Source of the DNA: Cristatella mucedo
Lineage: Eukaryota; Bryozoa; Phylactolaemata; Cristatellidae
NCBI GenBank assembly: GCA_009760855.2
Contig: WPIO01000014.1
Coordinates: 1,265,001-1,329,000, forward strand
Direction: 5' to 3'
DNA length: 64,000 bases
Both the position numbers and the translations under genes were made by a program. Position 1 is the stretch's first letter. Every line of letters begins with the position of its first letter. Shown one piece after another: positions 11,901-23,900 of the stretch. The notes beneath the pieces are model-generated. The model did not search any database, was not told the origin of the DNA, and worked only from the letters and a program-made list of their open reading frames with translations.

Positions 11901-14900
11901 AGGTCAAATGGCTGTAACTCTCCACAGCGTGCAATAGCAGTAGGCTTATCATACGATGACCTCCATCAAATCACACGCGAACGACTTTGTAATAAAAATG
12001 CGCATAGCTAACTAGACCAGCTGGTCGTCTTTCGACACTAGCCACTCCAGCATCCCGCAATGACACTTACTACGAGTCCTTGGATTAAATTACGAACGTT
12101 CTGAATCGCTGTCGGGGCCTGAGCAGTTGCCAGCTTGATGAGCGTTGACAAAAAGTTCTTGCATTTCTGTACATTTTCTGTATCAGCAGGAGACCGCTGT
12201 ACAGCCGGTGGGTGTGATTTTCCAACGGCAGTGGCCTGCTGGTGCATGTGGCTCACAACTGCAATTAAAATATTTATCTCGACTGGCGAGGCGGCGACTC
12301 TAGTATCAGCAATCGCCAATGCACTATACCGTCAGCTCAGTCAGTCGAAATACGACATGCAAGAAGGTCATGGGTGACAGCCAGCAAATATCGTAGTCAG
12401 CTTGGCTAAATGCTAGCAGCAACAGCTCGCAGTAATTTTGCGGAAGTAAACTGTTTAAAGGAATGAAGCAATAGCACGTAATAGTTTTTTGGCAAAAATT
12501 GTTTAAAAAAGAGTGACTGACAAAACAGATAGCAAGACATTTCCTTTGTGCTTATTACCGCAATATGGGGCTGCAATCCTTGAGAGTGCAGGAGCTACGA
12601 ATACCCCAGGGGGTGATGCCAGTTAAGGCGGAATGTGGAGGTAATACTTATAAAAAGGGGGGGGTCAGATCTGCTCGAGCAAGTAGAATGTAATGTAATG
12701 TAATGTAATGTATCTCCGTCAGTAACTCCACAAAGTCATAAAGACCATGTGGGCGTTATGCAGGAGAGTTTTGTATAGCGCACTCACAGCCTAAGCGGCT
12801 TTCGGTACGCATTCGGTAGCCAACAGACTTCGTCTCACGCAACAAAGAGAAAGTGGGAAGCATAGCAGAGTCAGGAGAGCAGTTGAGGTAGTGAGTAGCA
12901 TAGAAGTAGCAGCTCAGGACCGCTGAAAAAGATGTGCCACAGTCGGCAGTTGGAGAGTAGATGTCGTTGCGTAAGAATTGTGGAAGCGAGTTCCATAGTC
13001 TAGGACCTGCAGAGCTAAAGCTTCTGTCGCCAACTGTCTTTAAGCAGAGGAATGGGACAGCTAATTTATTGTCCACACAGGACCTGAGGGCGCGAACAGG
13101 CTGAAACTGATGCAGCAGTTCAGCTAGGTACGAAGGAGCCAAGCCGTGGCAGGCCTTGTGGGTCAGCTTAAGAACTTTGCTCTGTATCCTTTGCTCAACC
13201 GGCAACCATCCTAGCTCTTTTAGCAAAGGAGACACATGCCCAAACCGCTGGGACTTGACGACTAGCCTTGCAGCCATATTCATAGTCCGCTGTAGTGGCA
13301 TAATAGCTTTCTTTGGTAGCCGAGCCAAAAGGGAATTACAATAATCAAGCCGAGACAGAACTAAAGAGCTAGTTAAATTTTTTACAACCCACTGTGGGAG
13401 ACAGCTTCTAATCTTGGATAGGGATCGGATGTGATGGCTAGCTGTAGAGGCAGTCTTCTGAATGAAGCTTTTGAAATTGAGGCAGCTGTCGAACACGCCA
13501 CCTAGATGACGAGCACGTGGTGAATGTCGCACAATAGCATCACCTATTAGAACAGCAAAGGCTTTTAATCCAGCCACACGCTTAGGATGTCCTATGAGAA
13601 GCAGTTCGGTTTTATCGTCATTTAATTTCAGGAAGTTTTCCGACATCCAGGATCGAATATCGGCAAGGCAAGCATTCAGTTTCTCAGTTGCTGCAGCAGA
13701 TTCCGACGGTTTGAATGACAAATACAACTGAGTATCGTCAGCATAGATGTGATATCCTATTCCATGGGCCTTAATCACTTTTCCCAGAGGTTGTGTATAA
13801 ACGGAGAACAGCAAGGGACCAAGTACAGACCCTTGAGGGACTCCACATGTGACACTTCTCATGTCTGAGACCTGACCCCCACACGACACGAATTGAACAC
13901 GATCAGACAAGTATGATTTAAACCACGCCAGTGCTTCGTCTGCCAGACCGATCGTTGTTCTCAGTCGTTCAAGCAGAACTTCGTGATCAATGGTGTCGAA
14001 GGCAGCAGACAGATCTAGCAGAGCTAGGACAGTGACATTCCCGTCGTCGTTGCCACGTAGAATGTCATTGTTAACACGGAGGAGAGCAGTTTCAGTAGAG
14101 TGCTGCCTCTTGAAACCTGATTGAAATGTTTCTGACATTCCATTATTTTCAATATGTTCAACTAGCTGCTTAGCAACAATTTTTTCAAGAATCTTTGATA
14201 AGAACGGAAGAAGGGAAACTGGACGATAGTTTGCTAGGACCTCTGTGTCTAATCCAGGCTTTTTAAGAATAGGTCTAACGATTGCCGATTTGAAGGACTT
14301 GGGGACGACCCCAACATGAGAATAGACTGAGTTCAAGTTTATGGCTACAACAGCTGTGCAACAAAAGAGAAAAAGGGAAGGAGTACCTACCTTGAGCAGC
14401 TGCCAGGGGAGGTCCCTGTACTCGTATTGGCTGAGACAGGATGTGCTGCTGCATCTGCTGACCTGCAGCTTGCACGACGGTTCCTGGCCTCAAAAGGACC
14501 TGCTGGCCAGAAGCTGGCACCTGCATCAGCTGCTGCTGGCCTGGCATTATGCCGGGTCGTAAGGCCGAGATCATTTGCTGCGAGTGCGACTGCTGCTGGA
14601 CTGCAGACTGGTGAACCTGGGTGGGAGCAGGAGGCATCAACAGCAGCACAAGTCTTGGCAAGGCAGTGCTGTCCAAAAGCCGGTGTTGAAAACACTGGCA
14701 GATAAGTGGAATGGGATGTGAACTGCCGATACATGCATTCTGCCATCCATCACTGGGTTTTTCCTTAGCAGATCGAGGTAAATGTGAGTGCGGGTAGGAT
14801 TACTATGACCCTTCGAGACAGCAAGCTTCGGCATGCAATTCAACTCACAACTGGTGCTGGAGCCAGGCGCTGTACTCCATGCATGAGGACCAACTGTCCC

Positions 14901-17900
14901 TGCTCGTTCTTCATTATCATTGCGCCAGGAGGGAGGTTGAACCCGGACTGAAGAGTGACTGTCCCCTGCAAATGCAAAATACTCAGCAACATACACTTAG
15001 TACATCAATGACAACATCTCAGTGGGAGACTCCAGAGTATTGACGTGAATGGACAAAGATCATCTGAAGAACCTCTGAAATATGGAGTACCTCAAGGCTC
15101 AGTGCTAGGTCCGGTTCTTTTCACGGTTTATACTCTGCCTCTTGCTGATGTGATTGCCAAGCACAATCTAGGCTTTCACTTCTATGCGCCTAGAGAGAGA
15201 TTAAGTTCTCTGAGGGCGCTTTATCAAGTGAATTATTATTATTATTATTATGCGGATGACACTCAGTTGTACCTTTGCTTTGATCCCTCCCAGCCTTCGA
15301 GCACCTCAAATTCTCTCAACTCACTAGCTGCATGCATTGATGACATCCGCACATGGATGGCAGCAAATTTTCTAAAACTAAACGATGATAAAAACTAACT
15401 TACTAGTTATGGGCAAACCCAGTGTGATTCAGAAATTGGAAAGGCTGACTTTCAAAATTGGCTCTGCCAGCATATCTCCAGTTGAATCAGCTCGAAATCC
15501 AGGTGTCATATTCCAAAGCGACCTCTCGTTAGACGACCACATCAGCTCCACAGTCAAATCTGCCTATTTTCAGCTTCATAACATTGCTAAAATTAGAGCT
15601 TGTTTAGATAAGGATACCACGTCCAAGCTGATCCATGCATTCGTAACATCTCGTCTCGACTTCTGCAACTCACTGCTTACTGGCCTACCAGCATGTGCGA
15701 TCAGGCGATTGCAGCTGGTGCAAAACTCTGCAGCTAGGCTTGTCTGTCGTGAGCTTCGCAGTTGCCACATTACTCCACTTCTCGCTGACCTGCACTGGCT
15801 ACCAGTGAGGCAACGGATTGACTTCAAGGTTTTGTCGCTCACTTTTAGGTCCCTTCATTCTTTGGCTCCAGCCTAGCTCTCCGGCATACTCCCCCATCAG
15901 GCCAAGCACCGTACCACCCGCTTTTCGGAATCCAACAGTCTAGAAATACCTCGTACAAACCTTAAATCCTTTGGAGACCGTGCATTTAGTTCGTATGCTC
16001 CCACAGCCTGGAACTCCCTCCCGACCTGCGTCAGAACATCCCCTGACCTGACCACATTTAAAAGAAACTTAAAAACACACCTATTTAGGACAGCATTTAG
16101 TGGGTCCCTGTGATTCGTCCTTGATGTGCTTATGGGTGCTGACACTGTGCATGCTGCCACTAACCACATTTGCATGCTGACCCTGTGCATGTCACCCCTA
16201 ACCATATTGTTCATTTCTTTTGTTTTTTCAAGCATGATTTTACTTACCATTCAAGTGCATTTCACTTTACAGCAAATGTAAAGCACCTAGAGAGAGATTA
16301 AGTTCTCTGAGGGTGCTTTATCAAGTGAATTATTATTATTATTATTATGACTGTCCCAGAAAACCCAATAGTTTTCCTCAAAATACACAATGCTCAAGCA
16401 TAATCCAACACTACGTCAAATCACGCAAGACACTGTGGCATAGCACACCAGAGATTCAGTTCTACTACGAAGCTACAGCTGAGCTTGCAGCAAAGGTCAC
16501 CCTCCCAGCCTTCGAGCACCTCGAATTCTCTCAACTCCCTTGCTGCATGAATTGATGACATCCGCACATGAATGGCAGCAAACTTTCTTAAATTAAATGA
16601 TGATAAAACTAGCTTACTAGTTATGGGCAAACCAAGTGCGATTCAGAGATTGGAAAGGCTGCCGCTCCAAACCGGCTCTGCCAGCATATCTGTTAAATCT
16701 GCACAAAATCTAGGTGTCATGCTGTAAAGTGAACTTTCGTTAGACGACCACATCAGCTCCACAATCAAGACTGCCTGCCTACTTTCATCTGCATAATATT
16801 GCTAAAATTCAGGCTTATTCAGATAAGGATACCGCATCTAAGTTGGTCCATGCATTTGTGACATACCGTCTCGACTTCTGTAACTCACTGCTTGCTGGCC
16901 TACCGGCATGTGCAATCAGGCGATTACAGCTTGTGCAAAACTCTGCAGCTAGGCTTGTCTGTCGTGAACGTCAGTTGCCACATTACTCCACTTCTCACCG
17001 ACCTGCACTGGCTACCAGTCAAGCAACGGATTGACTTCAAGGTTTTGTCGCTCACTTCAAGGTCCTTTCATTATTGGCTTCAGCCTACCTATCAGATCTA
17101 CTCCCCACCAGGCCCAGCATCGTACCACCCGCTTTTCGGAATCCAACTGTTTACCTATACCTCGTACAAACCTCAAATTCTTTGGAGATGATGTGTTTAG
17201 TTTCTTCACATATGCCACCACGATGCTCGAGCCCACGACCTCAGCTGAACCTTGGTTGGGGCGTGCACATTAACCACTGGGTGGAATGGGTGTGCTGTGC
17301 ATGCTGCCACTAACCATATTTGCATGCTGACCCTGTGCATGTCACCCCTAACCATATTATTCATTTTGTTTGTTTTTCAAGCATGATTTTACTTACTATT
17401 CAATTGCATATCACTTTGCAGCAAATGTAAAGCACCTAGAAAGAGATTAAGTTCTCTGAGGGCGCTTTATCAAGTGCAATATTATTATTATTATTATTTT
17501 AAATTATTATTATTACTATTTGCAGAAGCAAGATTTGCCACTTACCATTAGATTTACTGGCACAACTCCGAAGGTACTGTATAGCCACATCAAATTGGTT
17601 GGTTGTTCAAATTTACAAGTAGGGTCTGCTTCTACTTCAGAGTGTCTTCGGAAAGAGGAATGAAACAACCACTCATAAGTGTAATGGCGACAGGAATATC
17701 TGACATGACACTGACATGACCCTTATATTATTAGAAAGTGGCTGCTGCCATGAAGCTTCCTCCAACTATTGATAATATGACTAATGCTCATTCTATTAAA
17801 CCCCCTTTCTCTTCACTACTTTATCTCTTTTTGATCGTTTGAAATAACTGCAGCAAAATCAAACTCGAGACGTCGGGAGTTTGGAAGTGTAGGAGCAATT

Positions 17901-20900
17901 TGAAGTTACCTCCCTCCCGGTCTGCCTTAGTGCGTTCCTGAGATGCTGCTGTTAACTGAACTCGTAAACTTGTGATAACGTATTAGCTGGATATTTGCTG
18001 TGATAAAGCACAAAATCTCAGCTACCTCGTATAGGTAGACAGTCAGGTCTGTGTGGGATCAAAGTGCATAAGCACAACTCAGCCCTTGGTTACCAGGGCT
18101 CAGGCTTTCGAGAGCACAAACCGAAGAGAAAGAGCATTAGTGCAAGCTCCGGCCAGTCGTGAGCTACCCAAAGCTTACCCCCTTGGGCAGTTGTAGTAGT
18201 ACTTGCACAGGCTTATTACAAAGAAAGACTACACTAGGACCGTTTTAGCCGGCAGATTTGACATTTTAAAGGTATTGACATTGATTGGGGTTTCCCAACA
18301 TTTGCAGTGGCAATGAGCATCCTACTCCTTGGCACTGAATGGCAAGGACAACACTTACGTCTGCCCAGTAGCCATACCTCTAGGTCGACCACACATAGCT
18401 GCAAAATGCCAAAGTCGAAACACTGCAGTGACTAGGTTAAGGGGATGCTTACACTGCTTCATCAACAATGCCATAACAACGGTTGGATTGAACAATGGCC
18501 GGGATTAGCAAATTCACTGAGCAATAGTACCACAATATATTGGGACTAGATCTACGGCCCGAGCAGCTGGATCTAGAATTGCCGCCAAAGACCGACATCA
18601 GGGGTGACAGTCACGTTTAGATGGTAACACTGCAGAATAGAACTGCCACACTTCAAGATCTCGCCCAGCCATAAAAGAACTCTTCAGGGATCGACATTAG
18701 TAAAGATAACTCTCAGTAGGAGACTTGCTAAGAGTGGCATCTTCTGTTGGTGGGCTCAGTGGCTATGGCTCTTCTGCCAAAGCTGGAAGAAGGCTGTCCA
18801 AGACTTGTGAAGAATAAACCTAATAAGCTAATGTGTAGTATGTAGAAGACCTAAGGGCACGAGGAGGCTGAGTGAAACTAGTGAAGCAGTTCAGCTACAT
18901 ATGAAGGAGTCAAGCGTGCCAGACCTCGTGGATCAGAGTAAGAATTTTACTCTATTGATTAACCGGGAGTCATTGCAGCTCCCTCAGCAAAGAAGACACC
19001 AGGCCGAACCTCACAGATTTGTTGACTAGCCCTTCAGCCATATTCATCACCAGCGGCACAGGCTTAGAGGCTGTTTTCGGTAGCCCAGTGAAACGGAATT
19101 GCTGGAGTCAGAAAACTTATATTCTTAGCAAGCCACTGCGGCAGAGCCCCTAATCACAGACAAAGATCAGACATGATGACTAGTGGAGGCAGTCTTCTTA
19201 ATAAAACTTTCAAAACATTAGCAGTTATCAAAAAGGACAGTAATTCCAAGCATATGGTGATAGTCACACAACAGCATAACGAATTAGAACACAAAAGTCT
19301 CCTTGTCCAGCTGCACGCTTGCGGTGTCCTATGAGTAGGTCTTAGATTTAAGTGTAACTGAACTAAAGATTTGTTTTACGGACAGACAAAACCAAGTTTA
19401 CGATATTTGGTAACCGAAAGTGACACATGATATAGGGAGCGTGATAGCCATGGAGGTAAGGTGCTCGCTCTTCAAGACCAAGGTCGTCGGTTTGAATCCT
19501 GCAGTGGGCAATCCTTTATTGCCAACTGCAAGTGGTAGTGATAGCCGTTAAGGCTTTTCAAAGCTAAACAAATGAGGCTGTTCGATCAGATAATATTTAT
19601 ATGTTTTATTTGCTGTAGCTTAAGGAATGATGAGACGTGATGGGATGACTGCCAACAGCCTACATTTGAAATTGGTTGCAATCGACGATGGTCTGAGAAA
19701 CCTTTGCTGCACTTGGAGCTCTGAAGCTAATCCAAGGTACTTAGGACCATTTAACACCAGCACCTCCAGGCGTTCAATGAAGTTTGAACTCAAACTCCTC
19801 AAACAATTGACTTTGAGATAGGGATATATGACAGAGAGGTCACGACCTTAAGCAACTGCCATGCCAGCAAAGCTGCCAGCTCCTGGTGCTATGTAGGTAT
19901 ACAGGCTTTGTTGTGCTAGCAAATGTAAGCTACAAGTGGCTCAGCTGTTCCTAGTTACCTTGGTCTGGCCCAAGGGTAGGATAATTCGTGTAATGAACTT
20001 CTATAGCGCCCTAAGAGAACTTTAGGCTCTATTCAGGCAATTCACATATGCCACAGGGCTCGAGTCCAAAGGCCTCGGTCATCAAATACAGTCACCTTGA
20101 CCTTGGTAGGGCAAGCACCTTAACCACTGGGCTAAACCAGTGTGGCATGCTTGCCTTAAACGACCAAAGTCGTGGCTCGTGCCCAGCCAAATTAAAAGCG
20201 CCTCGATAGAGGTTAAGCTCTCTTAGGGCACTATACAAACAAATTATATCTATTCAGTCGCAAAAAGAACAGCTGGACCACCAAATTATCAAAATCGGCA
20301 ACATATTTAGAGGATCAATAAGGCATATTAAGCATCTGCAAAATGCAATGTGGAAATCCCAGATGTACTAAGCAGGCTGAAATGAGTGAATTGGTGTGAC
20401 TATGGCATCTGGTTTTGGAGCCCGTGGGTTGAACTTCCATCAACCCGATAACGATGCGATGCAATATGTCATTTCTTCTGGAGTGCTGTAATATGCCTTG
20501 AAGTGGTGATAGCTAAATAATCAAACCCGGAAGAAGCTACTTATATTTGTTGATTTGTAAAGCATTCAGTATTTGAAAGGCTGACGCTCAAAATTGGCTC
20601 TACCAGCATATCTCCTGTTGAATCAGCTCGAAATCTAGGTGTCATGTTCCAAAGTGACCTCTCGTTAGACGACCACATCAGCTCCACAGTCAAATCTGCC
20701 TACTTTCAGCTACATAACATTGCTCAAATTCGGGCTTGTTTAGATAAGGATACCACGTCAAAGTTGGTCCATGCATTCGTGACATCCCGTCTCGACTTCT
20801 GCAACTCACTGCTTACTGGCCTACCAGCATGTGCGATCAGGCGATTGCAGCTGGTGCAAAACTCCACAGCTAGGCTTGTCTGTCATGAGTGTCACAGTTG

Positions 20901-23900
20901 CCACTTCACACCACTTCTCACCGACCTGCACTGGCTACCAGTCAAGCAACACATCGACTTCAAGGTTTTGTCGCTCACTTTTAGGTCCCTTCATTCTATG
21001 ACTCCAGCCTATCTGTCAGATATACTACCCCATCAGGCCAAGCATCGTACCACCCGCTTTTCGGAAACCAACAATCTTCAAGTACCTCTACAAATATCAG
21101 ATCTACTCCCCCACCAGGCCATGCATCGCACCACCCGCTTTTCAGAATCTAACTGTTTACCCATACCTCGTACAAACCTCAAATCCTTTGGAGACCGTGC
21201 ATTTAGTTTGTATGCTCCCAAAGCCTGGAACTCCCTCCCGACCTGCGTCAGAACATCCCCTGACTTGACCACATTTAAAAAGAACTTACAAGCACACTTA
21301 TTTAGGACAGCATTTAGTGGGTCCCTGCGATTCGTCCTTGATGTGCTTATTCGTGCTGACACTGTGCATGCTGCCACTAACCACATTTGCATGCTGACCC
21401 TGTGCATGTCACCCCTAACCATGTTATTCATGTTGTTTGTTTATCGAGCGTGATATTACTCACCATTCAATTGCATTTCCCTTGGCAGCAAATGCTAAGC
21501 TCGTAGAAAGAGATTGAGTCCTCTGAGGGTGCTTTATCAAGTGCATTATTATTATTATTATTATCACGGGCCACAGGTTAGGCACACCAAGTGAGGTCGT
21601 ACGAAGGACACACAAACACACGCTTGCGCACGCGCACTCCCACACATGCGCACTTACGCAACGACAACTACTCTCTTACTGCCGACTATGGCACATCCTT
21701 TTCAGCGGTCCTGAGCTGCTACTTCTTTGCTACTCACTGCTACCTCAACTGCTCTCCTGACTCTGCTATGCTTCCCACTTTCTTTGTTACGTGAGCCGAA
21801 GTCTTTTGGCTACCGAATGCTTACCGAAAGCCGTTTAGGCTGTGAGTGCGCTATACAAAACTCTCCTGCGTAATACCCACATGGTCTTTATGACTTTGGA
21901 GTTACAGACGGAGATACACACTTACTTCAGTGTCGGTTTGAGACCTAATATACAACATGAGAATTATACTCATGCAGTGAGCCTTCATGCATACCAAGCA
22001 GACAGTAGTTGCTATGCAGCGTATGACTAACCAACGACATGCCAGACACAGTGCAATACCCTGAGATCACTATAGAGATGTATAAAAAGCATTTTGGAGA
22101 CTATCGGTGCTAAATAACTCTGTAGCTGAGACAGAAGTAAGACTTCAACTCGGGGCTCGAAGCAAAAAGGTGAGCATCCTATGTGCAAAGACCTTCATTC
22201 GCTAGCAAGGTGATTATGAACATTAAAAACAAAACTAACGCCCCACCCATGCAGCTTAGTACGTTACTAGTTTAACCTTCTTAATGTAAGAGCTCCGTAT
22301 AATTGGCCAAGAAAGAGATCAAAATAAAAATAAGAATATAGATTTTAATGGGTAAGCATGGAAGCCGAGAGATCTACATTTACAGGTAGGACAGTGTATG
22401 AAGAGGTCGGCAATTTCATCCACTGTCGACCGGAAGCCTGAGCAGGAGCATGCAGTGGCAGCCTCCCAAAAGAAAGTTTAGCTGACTTAGCAGCCTCATT
22501 TGTACAGCAGTAGAAGAGCCTTAACGGCTACCACTGCTTGCAGTAGGCAGTAAAGAATCACCCACTTCAGCACTCGAACTCACGACCTGGGTGGTAAAGA
22601 GTGAGCACCTTACCTCCTTGGTGAAGATCCAGAAGCATACAGAGCTTCGTGACACGTGTAGGGTGACCGGGCCTAATGCAGCTTACGATTGGCGTGCGAG
22701 TTAACCCAATGGACCTAGCAGTCTGTCGAGTAAGGACCGATTGTGTCTTCGGTCTTTGGAAGTTACTCGGGGCATTGCTGCTAAATGAATGTGCAGGCAT
22801 CTAAAAACAGCCCTAATTCAACAGGCTCTGCTCCTACTAGGCCCTCGAATGGGTACACTCACAGACAATGCTACGTTGACTTTAAGGAAGGTGACAAACG
22901 ACTGGAATGGTGTATAGGTGCAAGCCAACCCCGGATGACGACCAGAGCAAATTCTGTGGGTTAAACAGCAAGTGACTGCTTAGAGAGACAGAATCACTGT
23001 GCTAGACCAGGCTTGATAACACTGGTATAGTGGCATGGTGTGAGCGAGCATGCAAGCACAACGGTTCTTTTGCCATTGTCTGAACACCAGTATCCTATAG
23101 AGGGATATGACATCGAACACTAGGACATTCAGGCACGCTGGGATCTGCATAAATACATCTAGAATGGAGTCGTCTCAGTGTTTCCAATCACCAAAAAAAA
23201 TGCGCTGCCTACATGTTGCGCTAGCAAGTTGTAGGCTGATGGATCGGTCTATACGGCAACTTCAGAAGCATAAGCAACTGTCCTCCATACTATACTGACC
23301 AGGGTGGCTGTCACATACAAACAGCATACAAATTACCCCGAGAAGCCAAGAGAATTGGAGAAGCAGCAGCATATATGACATAATCGGCATATACGACATA
23401 ATCGGGAATTGATAATAACATAGCTTGTGACATAAGGGGAGCATGCATGGCCACATCCGTGTGAGGCAGCATACAATTTGGCATATAAGCACTCGACGAG
23501 CCAAACACTGATGCAGTCTGGGCAGGCACAACAAATTCCGACAAGAACGAGTCCAGTGCTGACAGAACAGGTCAGCTCATCAGCACACCACGTAGCACCC
23601 GGAGAAATTCGTGGATCCAAACGATGATCAACAACCTAGCCATACACGGGCACTGCACAACAGTATTGCAGGCAACTGGGTATGAAGCACAGAACGCCGA
23701 TAATGCAAAAGAAAATAAACAAATGCGGCACACCAGCAACAATCTGTTGGAATTCCTGGAGCTTAGTTGCATGCTCAATTTCTCTATGGAACATTTCCAC
23801 GGTCTATGCCAAAATATTAACCGAGTGTACCATGCTTAGGCTGACTGCAGATTACGTCTGCTGCAGTCAGCTACATTGACCATCAGTCAGCTACATGCGT

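Noticed and set aside
14637-14996. Minus-strand frame around TAF4 exon 2
   Set aside because: Wrong frame over the exon; the phase-0 reading [14 protein letters not shown] fits both neighbours.
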